A stretch of DNA of 17,991 nt, taken from an uncultured Eubacterium sp. Its GTDB lineage: Bacteria > Bacillota > Clostridia > Lachnospirales > Lachnospiraceae. Made by a program: the position numbers and the translations under genes. Positions within the stretch are counted from its first letter, which is position 1; every line of letters starts with the position of its first letter. The stretch spans positions 1 to 17,991 of the forward strand of contig URGC01000046.1 in assembly GCA_900547255.1 (NCBI GenBank), given 5' to 3'. Positions 5,875-13,564 of this stretch are shown here, in pieces. Below the pieces are notes generated by a model, which worked only from the letters and a program-made list of their open reading frames with translations, was not told where the DNA came from and did no database searches.

Positions 5875-8670
5875 ATGAATTATGGCAAAAAAGGCATAAT
5901 ACAAAAGAAAAAAGTACTCACATCCTCGTCAACCAAGCTTGGCACCAAGTTCGGCGTAGCAGGAATCAAACTTTTATTCATAGCTGTTATAACCATTATA
6001 GTCGCCGGCTCATGTCTGGCGCTTGGAGCAGCTCAGGGTATTATAGCCAGTGCCCCTGATGTATCAACAATAGATGTATCACCAGAAGGGTACGCAACAA
6101 GAATATACGATGCTGGCGGCAATGAAACCCAGGCTCTTTCAACAACGGGTTCCAACCGTATATCAGTTGATATCGAGAATGTACCTCTCAATCTCCAGCA
6201 CGCATTCATAGCAATCGAGGACGAGAGATTCTATGAACATAATGGTATCGATATCAAAGGTATTGTACGTGCAGCTTCTCTTATCTTTACTAACGGAGAG
6301 ATGTCACAGGGTGCCAGTACAATAACACAGCAGCTTCTCAAGAATAATGTATTCAAAGCTTACAACGAGACTAAGATTGAGAAAATCAAGCGAAAGGTTC
6401 AGGAACAGTATCTGGCAGTCAAGCTTGAAACTGTCATGGACAAACAGACTATATTAGAGAATTACCTTAATACTATCAATCTTGGTAATGGATACTATGG
6501 TGTACAGTCTGCTTCCAAAGGATATTTTGGCAAAGATGTATCAGACCTTACAATAAGCGAATGTGCAGTTATAGCATCTATAACACAGAGTCCAAGCAAA
6601 CTTAATCCTGCAAAGTCTCCTGAGAAGAATCAGGAAAGACAGAGACGTGTATTAAAGAACATGTATGAGCAGGGATATATAACTAAGGCTGATTATGATG
6701 AGGCTCTTGCTGATGATGTATATGCAAGAATCCAGAGTAATGACGTTGAGGTAGCAGGTGCATCAACATATTCTTATTTCGTTGATACTGTTATCGAGAA
6801 GGTTGTTGCAGACCTTCAGGAACAGAAGGGTTACACAGAAAGCCAGGCATCCAACCTTATCTATAAAGGTGGTTTATCTATCTACACAACACAGGATATG
6901 GACATGCAGGCTATCGCTGATGATGTAATCAATGACCCTGATTATTATCCAGCCAACACAGAATATTCAATCAGCTACAATGTTTCAATCAAAGGCACAG
7001 ATGGTACAATATCAAGTTATTCGCACTACAGCCTTTTAGATTACTTTACCAACACATTAGGCAATTCATCTTTCACACTGACATTCAGCAGTCAGGAAAA
7101 GGCACAGTCATATGTTGACCAGTATCGTGAATACTTATTATCAGGCGGTGGTTCAGTGGTATCTGAGAATCTTACATTTACACTACAGCCTCAGATGTCA
7201 TTCACACTGATAGAACAGTCAACTGGCTACGTCAAAGTTATTGTCGGTGGACGTGGTGAGAAATCCGGTAACAGAACTCTTAACAGAGCTACAAGCTCAA
7301 CAAGACAGCCAGGTTCTTCTATCAAACCACTTGTTGCATACGGCCCCGCTATTGATATCGGTGCTATATCACTTGCAACACCTATTGATGATGCCCCTTA
7401 CTACTATTCAGGAGAAGATGCAAGACTTGTCAAGAACTATACAGAAGGCCAGTACCGGGGACTTATGTCTGTACGTACAGCACTCAAGTTCTCGCAGAAC
7501 GTACCAGCCGTCAAGGTTCTTACACAGATTACACCTCAGGTCGGATTCAACTATCTGACTAAGTTAGGTATATCATCACTTGTATCGCCTAAGAACGCTA
7601 TCAACGGCAACCATGACGTTGTACAGTCACTTGCACTCGGTGGTATGACACTCGGTGTATACAATATAGATATGACATCTGCTTACTCAGCAATTGCCAA
7701 CGGCGGTGTCAGAGTTACTCCTGTATATTACACTAAGGTTACAGACAGGGAAGGCAATGTTATCCTTGATAACTCAACACCAGAAAAAACCACAGTATTC
7801 AAGAAGACTTCTGCATGGCTTCTTACAAGCGGACTTGAATCTGTTGTCAACGACACAGGCGGAACTGGTGGTGCAGCTAAAATGAGCAGTCAGCCAGTTG
7901 CTGGTAAGACTGGTACAACACAGTTTGACTCAGATAAATGGTTCTGTGGTTTCACACCATATTACACTGCTTCTATCTGGCTTGGTTATGATGATAACTC
8001 TAAGGCTCTTCCGGGTTCTATCAACCACACTAAGATGTGGAAAGATATCATGGAACGTATCCATGCCGGAATGCCGACAGGAACATTTGAAAAACCTGAC
8101 GGAATTGAGGAAGCTGAAGTCTGCTCGCAGTCAGGCAAGCTTGCTGTTCCGGGGCTGTGTGATCAGGATCCAAGAGGAAGCCAGCTTATAACTGATTACT
8201 TTGCGACAGACCAGATACCTACAGAGACCTGTGATATCCATATCAAGGTTACAATATGTAATGATACTGGTAAGATTGCAAGAAGCGGATGTACTAATAC
8301 AACCACTAAGATTATGATTAAGAAATCTGCTATCAATACACCAACTGATGCAGAGGGTGAAGCCGAATACACTACATGGGATCAGGCTTATTCAATAACA
8401 CAGGACGAGCTTAATTCACCATGTGACAAACATTCGGGAACATCAACATATACTGGAAGTACAGGAACAGGCAGTTCAAAAACTAACGGCACTACAGGCA
8501 CAACAACAAACCCAACTAAGGTTAACGGAACAACAAGTGCCACTAAGAGCAATCATAACAATAACAGCTCAACAACAAAAAGCAGTAACAATACAGCTTC
8601 ACTTCCATCAAACACAACAGCAACGACTAAGAGTAATAACACACAGTCGACAACTAAATCGTCAAGATAA
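5875..8670 (+). CDS. Class A penicillin-binding protein (PBP1A family, transglycosylase/transpeptidase)
   Basis: A bifunctional peptidoglycan synthase: it polymerises lipid II and cross-links stem peptides outside the membrane. 931 residues. One N-terminal membrane anchor lies at about 31-53. The GT51 domain (about 85-265) has the catalytic region E115DERFYEHNGIDIKGIVRA, then QGASTITQQLLKN, NYLNTINLGNGYYGVQSASK and ITQSPSKLNP. The transpeptidase domain has SSIK (S481-K484; S481 is the acyl-enzyme serine), S540QN and K678TGT. Beyond it, residues 740-850 hold six cysteines in a pattern seen in clostridial PBPs (VCSQSGKLAVPGLC, CDIHIKVTICNDTGK). Residues about 853-931 are a low-complexity Ser/Thr/Asn tail that probably lies in the wall. 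The Shine-Dalgarno AAAGG is about 14 nt from the ATG, with a tiny ATG-GTT-ACT-TAA frame between. It is monocistronic and ends in the shared terminator. Confidence 0.95.
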   Translation: MNYGKKGIIQKKKVLTSSSTKLGTKFGVAGIKLLFIAVITIIVAGSCLALGAAQGIIASAPDVSTIDVSPEGYATRIYDAGGNETQALSTTGSNRISVDIENVPLNLQHAFIAIEDERFYEHNGIDIKGIVRAASLIFTNGEMSQGASTITQQLLKNNVFKAYNETKIEKIKRKVQEQYLAVKLETVMDKQTILENYLNTINLGNGYYGVQSASKGYFGKDVSDLTISECAVIASITQSPSKLNPAKSPEKNQERQRRVLKNMYEQGYITKADYDEALADDVYARIQSNDVEVAGASTYSYFVDTVIEKVVADLQEQKGYTESQASNLIYKGGLSIYTTQDMDMQAIADDVINDPDYYPANTEYSISYNVSIKGTDGTISSYSHYSLLDYFTNTLGNSSFTLTFSSQEKAQSYVDQYREYLLSGGGSVVSENLTFTLQPQMSFTLIEQSTGYVKVIVGGRGEKSGNRTLNRATSSTRQPGSSIKPLVAYGPAIDIGAISLATPIDDAPYYYSGEDARLVKNYTEGQYRGLMSVRTALKFSQNVPAVKVLTQITPQVGFNYLTKLGISSLVSPKNAINGNHDVVQSLALGGMTLGVYNIDMTSAYSAIANGGVRVTPVYYTKVTDREGNVILDNSTPEKTTVFKKTSAWLLTSGLESVVNDTGGTGGAAKMSSQPVAGKTGTTQFDSDKWFCGFTPYYTASIWLGYDDNSKALPGSINHTKMWKDIMERIHAGMPTGTFEKPDGIEEAEVCSQSGKLAVPGLCDQDPRGSQLITDYFATDQIPTETCDIHIKVTICNDTGKIARSGCTNTTTKIMIKKSAINTPTDAEGEAEYTTWDQAYSITQDELNSPCDKHSGTSTYTGSTGTGSSKTNGTTGTTTNPTKVNGTTSATKSNHNNNSSTTKSSNNTASLPSNTTATTKSNNTQSTTKSSR

Positions 8671-8721
8671 TATAAAAATAAAGGCTTGCGCATCAACATT
8701 GCGCAGGCCTTTATTTTTATA
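8671..8721. terminator. Bidirectional terminator between the PBP gene and spoVAE
   Basis: A 22-bp stem with one G-T pair (8671-8692 with 8700-8721) and a 7-nt loop. It has a GC core (AAGGCTTGCGCA) flanked by A-rich and T-rich arms, so it ends transcripts from both sides. It begins right after the PBP stop codon and lies 9 nt past the convergent spoVAE stop. Confidence 0.93.
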
Positions 8722-8730
8722 TATTACCTG

Positions 8731-9090
8731 TTATTTTTTCTTCATCTTCGGTTTGAATATCCACGAACCGATATATCCAAATATCATTGCAGCCGATATG
8801 CCGACTGCCCCCGCTGTAAGTCCACCTTTAAACAATCCAAGCAGGCCATACTGGTCTATGGCTGATTTGATACCTTTCCACAACGTATGTCCAAAGCCAA
8901 GCAGCGGCACTGTCGCACCTGTACCTGCAAAGTTGGCGAATGGCTCATACAGCCCCGCAAACCCTAATATTGCACCTGTACATACAAGAAGAACCATTAT
9001 TCTTCCCGGCATCATCTTTGTCTTCTCCATAAGTATCTGGACAGCAACACAGATTAAGCCACCGACAACAAAAGCAATTATATATTCCAT
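8731..9090 (-). CDS. spoVAE: Stage V sporulation protein AE (SpoVAE/SpoVAEb)
   Basis: A polytopic membrane protein of the SpoVA channel that moves Ca-dipicolinic acid into the developing spore and out at germination. 119 residues, matching the usual SpoVAE(b) length. Hydrophobic helices lie at about 3-21, 30-48, 53-66 and 84-110. Family motifs are GLICVAVQILMEKTKMMPGR near the N-terminus, FAGTGATVPLLGFGHTLWKG, and LFKGGLTAGAVGISAAMIFG. The ATG at 9090 is chosen: GGGG lies 8 nt upstream and it follows the spoVAD stop by 1 nt (TGA-T-ATG). The frame is open 10 codons further, but that ATG lies inside spoVAD. Last gene of the sporulation block; no spoVAF follows. Confidence 0.94.
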   Translation of the reverse strand: MEYIIAFVVGGLICVAVQILMEKTKMMPGRIMVLLVCTGAILGFAGLYEPFANFAGTGATVPLLGFGHTLWKGIKSAIDQYGLLGLFKGGLTAGAVGISAAMIFGYIGSWIFKPKMKKK

Positions 9091-9091
9091 A

Positions 9092-10111
9092 TCACATTCC
9101 CCTTTCAATAACAACGCCATGTGCTATTCCAGGAACACTCTGTCCCTCATTATAGCTGACTGTTGAAAGCAGTGCTCCTGTCGGTATAAGAAGCACTCTA
9201 TTCCATCTTCCCTCAACCAGATTATTATAGATATACGAACAGAACACCGATGCTGAACAGCCACAGCCGCTTCCACCAGCCTTGGTATCCTGTGTCTGTG
9301 AATCAAACATAAGCACACCACAGTCTGTATGATTGCCAGATATATCCATGCCCTTCTCAATAAGCATATCTATGAGAATTTTACTTCCTATACTTCCAAG
9401 GTCACCTGTAATTATCTTATCGTAATATGACGGCTCAATCCCGAAATCTTTTATATTATTATATATCAGGTCTGCTGCCGCCGGAGCCATGGCGGCCCCC
9501 ATATTCATTGAATCCTTGACACCATAGTCAACAATCTTACCTGTTGTGAATCCTTTTACAACAACCCTGCCCGTATTTCCATCTGCTATATCAGACAGGA
9601 TAACCGCTCCACACCCTGTAACTGTCCAGCTTGAAGCCGCCGGACGCTGATTACCATATTCAAGCGGGAATCTGAACTGCTTCTCAGCACTTGCAAAGTG
9701 GCTTGACGCTAATGCCACAACCTTTTTTGCACCTCCAGCGGCAACCATTAACGAGCCAAGTGATACTGCTTCGCCAAATGTCGAGCATGCGCCATATAAA
9801 CCGAACATCGGTATCTCATATTTTTTCAATCCAAATGATGTCGCGATAAGCTGCCCCAATAGGTCTCCAGCAAACATATACTGCACATCATCATATTTAA
9901 GTCCTGATTTAATAAATAATTTATCTATAGTCATCTCCTGAAGCCTGCTCTCCGCCTTGTCCCAGTTATCCTCTCCAAACATCGGATCTGGGACAATCAC
10001 GTCAAATCCTTCACCCAGCGGCCCCTCACTTTCCTTCTGTCCGACAACCGAAGCTGTATATTCTATATACACCGGCTTTTCCAGCCTGATACTAGCTTTT
10101 CCTATATGCAT
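9092..10111 (-). CDS. spoVAD: Stage V sporulation protein AD (SpoVAD)
   Basis: The peripheral, dipicolinic-acid-binding subunit of the SpoVA system; in Bacillus it binds DPA directly and sits on the inner forespore membrane. 339 residues, the family's usual length. The fold is thiolase/ketoacyl-synthase-like: a KAS-type cysteine motif G107ACST, then SLGSLMVAAGGAKKVVALAS, the VTGCGAVILSDIADG strand, TGDLGSIGSKIL and GGSGCGCSASVF. The ATG at 10111 (MHIGKASIRL) is supported by AAGGAGG 6 nt upstream. The frame is open 21 codons further, but that would run back over the spoVAC stop and lacks a Shine-Dalgarno, and an ATG 6 nt upstream abuts the SD. It starts 19 nt after spoVAC and is coupled to spoVAE. 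Confidence 0.96.
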   Translation of the reverse strand: MHIGKASIRLEKPVYIEYTASVVGQKESEGPLGEGFDVIVPDPMFGEDNWDKAESRLQEMTIDKLFIKSGLKYDDVQYMFAGDLLGQLIATSFGLKKYEIPMFGLYGACSTFGEAVSLGSLMVAAGGAKKVVALASSHFASAEKQFRFPLEYGNQRPAASSWTVTGCGAVILSDIADGNTGRVVVKGFTTGKIVDYGVKDSMNMGAAMAPAAADLIYNNIKDFGIEPSYYDKIITGDLGSIGSKILIDMLIEKGMDISGNHTDCGVLMFDSQTQDTKAGGSGCGCSASVFCSYIYNNLVEGRWNRVLLIPTGALLSTVSYNEGQSVPGIAHGVVIERGM

Positions 10112-10130
10112 ACCCATCCTCCTTAATCTT

Positions 10131-10604
10131 CTAAAGCAAAGCAATCTGGATATAATACAATATTCCCAGAGCAAAGCTTATCATCACGCCATACAGTATA
10201 ACCGGACCTGCTATTGTAAATATCTTACATCCTATGCCAAACACTTCGCCCTCTGCCCTGTACTCTATAGCCGGCGCCGCAACTGAGTTAGCAAAGCCTG
10301 TTATCGGCACAAGGCTTCCTGCGCCTCCCCACGCTGTAATCTGCGGGTATATATTAAGTCCTGTGAGAATAACACTGATTCCTACAAGAGTTATCGTCCC
10401 CCACATAGATGCATCATCCTTAGTCATTCCTGTCATCATATATAGATTGATAATCAACTGACCCAGAGCACATATAGCCCCTCCTGATATAAATGCTTTG
10501 CAGCAATTGGCAAGGCAGTTATTCTTAGGCGTTACATTCTCAACATATTTGTTATAGTTCTCATTTCGCTCAGCTTCATTTACTTTCTTACTTGTATTAT
10601 CCAT
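10131..10604 (-). CDS. spoVAC: Stage V sporulation protein AC (SpoVAC)
   Basis: A membrane subunit of the spore DPA channel; in Bacillus SpoVAC behaves as a mechanosensitive pore. 157 residues, close to the family length. A soluble N-terminal 35 residues contains the common KYVENVTPKNNCLANCCKAF lead-in. Hydrophobic helices follow at about 36-58, 68-84, 94-112 and 128-156, with the conserved GGAICALGQLIINLY and ITAWGGAGSLVPITGFANSV segments. An excellent Shine-Dalgarno (AAGGAGGTG) stands before the ATG. It lies 48 nt after spoVAB and 19 nt before the spoVAD start. Confidence 0.96.
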   Translation of the reverse strand: MDNTSKKVNEAERNENYNKYVENVTPKNNCLANCCKAFISGGAICALGQLIINLYMMTGMTKDDASMWGTITLVGISVILTGLNIYPQITAWGGAGSLVPITGFANSVAAPAIEYRAEGEVFGIGCKIFTIAGPVILYGVMISFALGILYYIQIALL

Positions 10605-10652
10605 ACTGACCGCACCTCCTTACCTGAATTAAATGTATTGTTTTAGATGTCT

Positions 10653-11093
10653 TTACCGGTACAGAATTGTGTAATATACAATGTGTCCAACCGCCTTTCC
10701 CAGAGCTATGCAGGTGACAACCAGCCCAAGCCCGGATGCCATATTTACACGCTTGACAAGTATAGGAATCGCCTTGACATTCTCCGCAAGGCTTACCACG
10801 AACAGACCTATAAACATACCGGAAAACAATCCATAAAATGCTATTATCACTGCCCCTGCCATCTTAGGAACACTAAACACGCCATCATAGAGGGACAGAA
10901 ATGTTCCAATTATCACACCTGCCACAATAGTATCCTCATATAGCAGGATATGTCCTCTTGTGCGTGTCACAGAGGCCGCCCTGTTAATCATTCCTATGCT
11001 GTTGATTACCGCAAAGTATCCAGCCGAGGTCACTATACCGCCGCAGTAGCCAAATGTTGCGGCAGCTATTATTCTAATCCATAAAAGCATCAT
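10653..11093 (-). CDS. spoVAB: Stage V sporulation protein AB (SpoVAB)
   Basis: A small integral membrane protein of the spoVA operon, role not defined individually. 146 residues (about 140 in Bacillus). Four hydrophobic helices at about 2-29, 57-68, 74-102 and 118-142; family-like features are GGIVTSAGYFAVINSIGMI near the start and a membrane-proximal RTRGHILLYEDTI loop. The start codon overlaps the spoVAA stop (ATGA), so translation is probably coupled; a second ATG follows at once and is equally possible. No strong independent Shine-Dalgarno is seen. Many Clostridia carry only spoVAC-AD-AE, so retention of AA and AB is notable. Confidence 0.9.
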   Translation of the reverse strand: MMLLWIRIIAAATFGYCGGIVTSAGYFAVINSIGMINRAASVTRTRGHILLYEDTIVAGVIIGTFLSLYDGVFSVPKMAGAVIIAFYGLFSGMFIGLFVVSLAENVKAIPILVKRVNMASGLGLVVTCIALGKAVGHIVYYTILYR

Positions 11094-11725
11094 TTCTTAC
11101 TTGTCCCTGACAGCTTGGCTATCAGCGAATCCTCCTCATCCTTCTCATATTTGTCCATCTCAACCTGTATAGGTGTCGGTGTATCGCTGATTCTAAGCTT
11201 TCCAAAATGGTTATAGAATACGATTATTCCAAGAGCCAGACCCACACCGTAGGCAATCTCTATGATATTCATCTCGCTGTAATCTGCTATATCAAGCAGG
11301 TCATATATTTTTTCAAAGATCTCGATTGCGCCGACATCATTGTTATATGCCATAATCACATACATACTTCCGATGAAAGAGAATACACACATAAATGCTA
11401 TCATAATCCATTGAATCACAGGTTTTTGATTATTAATCTCGTAATCTACAAGCACCTGATTCTCTCCGATAGGATTAATATCAACATCTGGCATGTCATT
11501 CTCAATCAATTCAATAAGCTCTGTCAATGCCACCAATATCCTCACATGATTTTTTTCATAGACATCAAGCGTACATACCTGCATATGTTCAATTTTATTC
11601 TGTATCTGCTTGTCCTGGCAGCTAACTGTACACACGTCAGAAATCTTTACATTAATCTTTTCATCCTCTTTTGTTCCCAAAAGCTTTACCGCCTTCTCTA
11701 ATATGAGATACACTTTTTTATTCAC
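11090..11725 (-). CDS. spoVAA: Stage V sporulation protein AA (SpoVAA)
   Basis: First gene of the spoVA group. 211 residues (about 206 in Bacillus). A soluble N-terminal domain of about 100 residues contains VYLILEKAVKLLGTKE and the segment LTELIELIENDMPDVDINPI. Two membrane helices follow at about 104-127 and 155-172, then a short charged tail. Its role in DPA movement is inferred from the operon. The start is GTG at 11725 with GGAGG about 10 nt upstream. That Shine-Dalgarno lies in one arm of a perfect inverted repeat (see 11726-11793), so translation may be switched by RNA folding. It lies 97 nt after sigF. Confidence 0.9.
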   Translation of the reverse strand: MNKKVYLILEKAVKLLGTKEDEKINVKISDVCTVSCQDKQIQNKIEHMQVCTLDVYEKNHVRILVALTELIELIENDMPDVDINPIGENQVLVDYEINNQKPVIQWIMIAFMCVFSFIGSMYVIMAYNNDVGAIEIFEKIYDLLDIADYSEMNIIEIAYGVGLALGIIVFYNHFGKLRISDTPTPIQVEMDKYEKDEEDSLIAKLSGTSKK

Positions 11726-11793
11726 AATAAGCCTGCCTCCGTATACATATCACATAGTTCCCTATTATGATACCCATATGAGGCAGGCTTATT
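11726..11793 (-). promoter_or_regulatory. Leader inverted repeat burying the spoVAA Shine-Dalgarno
   Basis: GAGGCAGGCTTATT (11739 down to 11726 on the minus strand) is the exact complement of AATAAGCCTGCCTC (11793-11780), a 14-bp stem with a 40-nt loop. The 3' arm contains the spoVAA GGAGG and ends directly at the GTG. The loop can fold further: TATCA/TGATA and ATAG/CTAT capped by GGAA. No T run follows, so this is not a standard terminator of sigF. Confidence 0.8.
11763..11769 (-). promoter_or_regulatory. Sigma-G-like -10 element in the hairpin loop
   Basis: CATAATA on the minus strand fits the sigma-G -10 consensus CATnnTA. The only -35-like GAATA (11790-11794) is 20 bp away, longer than the usual 17-18, so the call is tentative. 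Predicted start is near 11757, leaving only the 3' arm of the hairpin in such an RNA. Confidence 0.35.
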
Positions 11794-11822
11794 CTCTGTA
11801 TTGCCATATTTATCTATTATTG

Positions 11823-12560
11823 TTATCCTCCGTGTTTGCGCATCTTTAAAAGTATCTTCTTTTCCAGTCTCGACACCTGCACCTGGGATATGCCAAGTAT
11901 ACGTGCAACCTCAGCCTGTGTCTTTTCCTGATAATATCTCATATAGATAATCCGCCGCTCATCGCCGTCAAGATGCGATAAAAGCTCCTCAAGCGTTATG
12001 TTATCGGTAAGCTTTCTTATCTCATTATTCTCATCAAGAATCCTGTCCATAAGCAGTATCTCACTGCCATCGCCCTGATATACCGTCTTTTGAAGTGATT
12101 CCACATCTGCACTTGCATCCATTGCAACTGCTATATCTTCAATCGGCATATCAAGTGCCTCTGCAATCTCGCTTATCGCTGGTTCCCGCTTTAATTCTTT
12201 CTCTAAACGTTCCTTCGCAATATATGTCTTATAGGCAGTCTCCTTGATACTGCGGCTTACCTTTATCATTCCATCGTCTCTTAAAAATCTTTTTATTTCG
12301 CCCGTAATCATAGGGACGGCATACGTTGAGAACATAACGCCAAAGCTTGTATCAAACTTATCAACCGCCTTGATAAGTCCTATGCTTCCTATCTGGAACA
12401 AATCTTCCCTGTCAACACCTCTTCCCTCAAATCTCTTGACAATGCTTCCTATAAGTCCCATATTGTCAAGAATCAGTTTATCCCTCGCTTCTTTATCTTT
12501 CCTGTGTGCCCTTTCAATCAAATCCTTGGTAGAATCGCTAAGTCCACACATTTCTTTCAT
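11823..12560 (-). CDS. sigF: RNA polymerase sporulation sigma factor SigF
   Basis: Forespore-specific sigma-F, which directs RNA polymerase to the first compartment-specific sporulation genes. 245 residues, normal length. Region 2 is clear (residues 53-70 DLFQIGSIGLIKAVDKFD; 77-97 FSTYAVPMITGEIKRFLRDDG). Region 3 spans about 102-145 (SRSIKETAYK). Region 4 ends in a helix-turn-helix at about 212-236 (TQAEVARILGISQVQVSRLE). The N-terminus lacks a pro-sequence, as expected for SigF, which is held off by SpoIIAB and not by proteolysis. The ATG overlaps the spoIIAB stop by one base (TAATG) and has only a weak Shine-Dalgarno, so it is probably coupled to spoIIAB translation. That would keep sigma and anti-sigma levels matched. 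Confidence 0.97.
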   Translation of the reverse strand: MKEMCGLSDSTKDLIERAHRKDKEARDKLILDNMGLIGSIVKRFEGRGVDREDLFQIGSIGLIKAVDKFDTSFGVMFSTYAVPMITGEIKRFLRDDGMIKVSRSIKETAYKTYIAKERLEKELKREPAISEIAEALDMPIEDIAVAMDASADVESLQKTVYQGDGSEILLMDRILDENNEIRKLTDNITLEELLSHLDGDERRIIYMRYYQEKTQAEVARILGISQVQVSRLEKKILLKMRKHGG

Positions 12561-13018
12561 TATTCGCCTGCTGCTTCTCCAATTTTCTTTCTCATTGTCA
12601 CTGTCGTTCCCCTGTTTTTCACAGAATCAACCACAAGTTCATCCATAAATGCCTCCATGAATGAGAATCCCATTCCCGAACGTTCAAGCTCCGGTTTGGA
12701 CGTATACAGCGGTTCCATTGCTTTCGGTATATCATCTATTCCCACTCCGTTATCTTTGATAATGACTTCCACTACTGAACCAGTTATGTTGACATTTATG
12801 TATATTTTTCCGTATCTGCCTTCATATCCATGAACTATGCAGTTCGTCACAGCCTCTGATACAGCAGTCTTAATATCTGTTATCTCCTCAAGTGTCGGGT
12901 CAAGCCTTGTACAGAATGCCGCCACAGCAACTCTTGCATACCCTTCATTCTCTGATTTGGATTCTATAATAAGCTCTAATGTATCCTTTACATGTCTATT
13001 CTTGTCATTCACACTCAT
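12560..13018 (-). CDS. spoIIAB: Anti-sigma F factor / serine kinase SpoIIAB
   Basis: Binds and inhibits SigF, and phosphorylates the antagonist SpoIIAA with ATP. 152 residues, slightly longer than Bacillus. It has a GHKL (HATPase_c) fold with the three Bergerat boxes: N box E55AVTN59CIVHGY, G1 box D89NGVGI, and G2 box R113SGMGFSFM with its lid. The start ATG directly abuts the spoIIAA stop (TAG-ATG). All nucleotide-binding residues I can check are present, so it should be active. Confidence 0.97.
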   Translation of the reverse strand: MSVNDKNRHVKDTLELIIESKSENEGYARVAVAAFCTRLDPTLEEITDIKTAVSEAVTNCIVHGYEGRYGKIYINVNITGSVVEVIIKDNGVGIDDIPKAMEPLYTSKPELERSGMGFSFMEAFMDELVVDSVKNRGTTVTMRKKIGEAAGE

Positions 13019-13396
13019 CTATTCAACTCTCCTTACAGCATCATTAATATCATCACATTTAGTTATTATCTTATGAAGCCCTGATATCAGAAGTATTCTG
13101 TCTATCGACTCATTAACGCCTGCAACATATATCTTTCCGACATCTCGTATTTTTTTATATCTTCCAAGTATGAGTCCTATTCCTGCGCTGTCCATAAACC
13201 GTATTCTGCTAAAATCAAATACAATATTGCACACACCGCGCTTGTCAATAATCTCATCAACAACGCCGCGCATTTCCTCTGCAAGATGATGGTCAAGCTC
13301 CGCATTGAGGCTTATAACCATAACTTTGCCTGTAACCATATAGATGTAATCTGCCTTCCTTATCTCCTCTTTTGATAATGCATTCTCTCCATTCAT
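13019..13396 (-). CDS. spoIIAA: Anti-sigma F factor antagonist SpoIIAA
   Basis: A STAS-domain protein that frees SigF by binding SpoIIAB when dephosphorylated by SpoIIE. 125 residues. The core matches Bacillus SpoIIAA: NAELDHHLAEEMR, NIVFDFSRIRFMDSAGIGLI, LGRYKKI and SGLHKII. S70 in MDSAG aligns with the phosphorylated Ser58 of Bacillus. The N-terminus is about 12 residues longer than Bacillus SpoIIAA. I keep the ATG at 13396 because GAGG lies 7 nt upstream, whereas the internal Met20 has no well-placed Shine-Dalgarno. First gene of the spoIIA operon; a Spo0A-box-like site lies about 60 nt upstream. Confidence 0.96.
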   Translation of the reverse strand: MNGENALSKEEIRKADYIYMVTGKVMVISLNAELDHHLAEEMRGVVDEIIDKRGVCNIVFDFSRIRFMDSAGIGLILGRYKKIRDVGKIYVAGVNESIDRILLISGLHKIITKCDDINDAVRRVE

Positions 13397-13456
13397 ATAG
13401 TTTCCTCATTCCTTTCGTTACTACCTTATGGTTTTGGTAAACACTAATCCAGATAA

Positions 13457-13465
13457 TCTGACAAA
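13457..13465 (-). promoter_or_regulatory. Candidate Spo0A box upstream of spoIIAA
   Basis: TTTGTCAGA on the minus strand matches the 0A-box TTTGTCRAA at 8 of 9 positions. It lies about 60 nt upstream of the spoIIAA start, where spoIIA operons are expected to be controlled by Spo0A with sigma-H. I could not find a convincing sigma-H promoter. Confidence 0.35.
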
Positions 13466-13479
13466 GCATTTACACGCAA

Positions 13480-13516
13480 GAACCCTGACAGGAACATATA
13501 ATTCCTGTCAGGGTTC
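13480..13516 (-). terminator. Hairpin terminator after the TPR gene
   Basis: A perfect 15-bp stem (GAACCCTGACAGGAA 13480-13494 with TTCCTGTCAGGGTTC 13502-13516) and a 7-nt loop. On the minus strand it is followed by only a short TTCTT, so termination may be incomplete. It separates the folC/TPR operon from spoIIA. Confidence 0.72.
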
Positions 13517-13564
13517 ATCTAAGAGTACTTTATTATATTAAATAGAGTATATCAAATTCTGTTA

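Noticed and set aside
8423..9166. Open frame of 247 codons on the plus strand spanning the PBP end and spoVAE
   Set aside because: It runs through the strong bidirectional terminator and overlaps two real genes in other frames; its composition is Gln/Thr-rich as expected from a shifted low-complexity tail.
10112..10174. 21-codon N-terminal extension of SpoVAD
   Set aside because: It overlaps the end of spoVAC, and a perfect AAGGAGG points to the ATG at 10111.
11726..11793. The inverted repeat as an ordinary sigF terminator
   Set aside because: No T run follows the stem on the minus strand and it ends directly on the spoVAA start codon.
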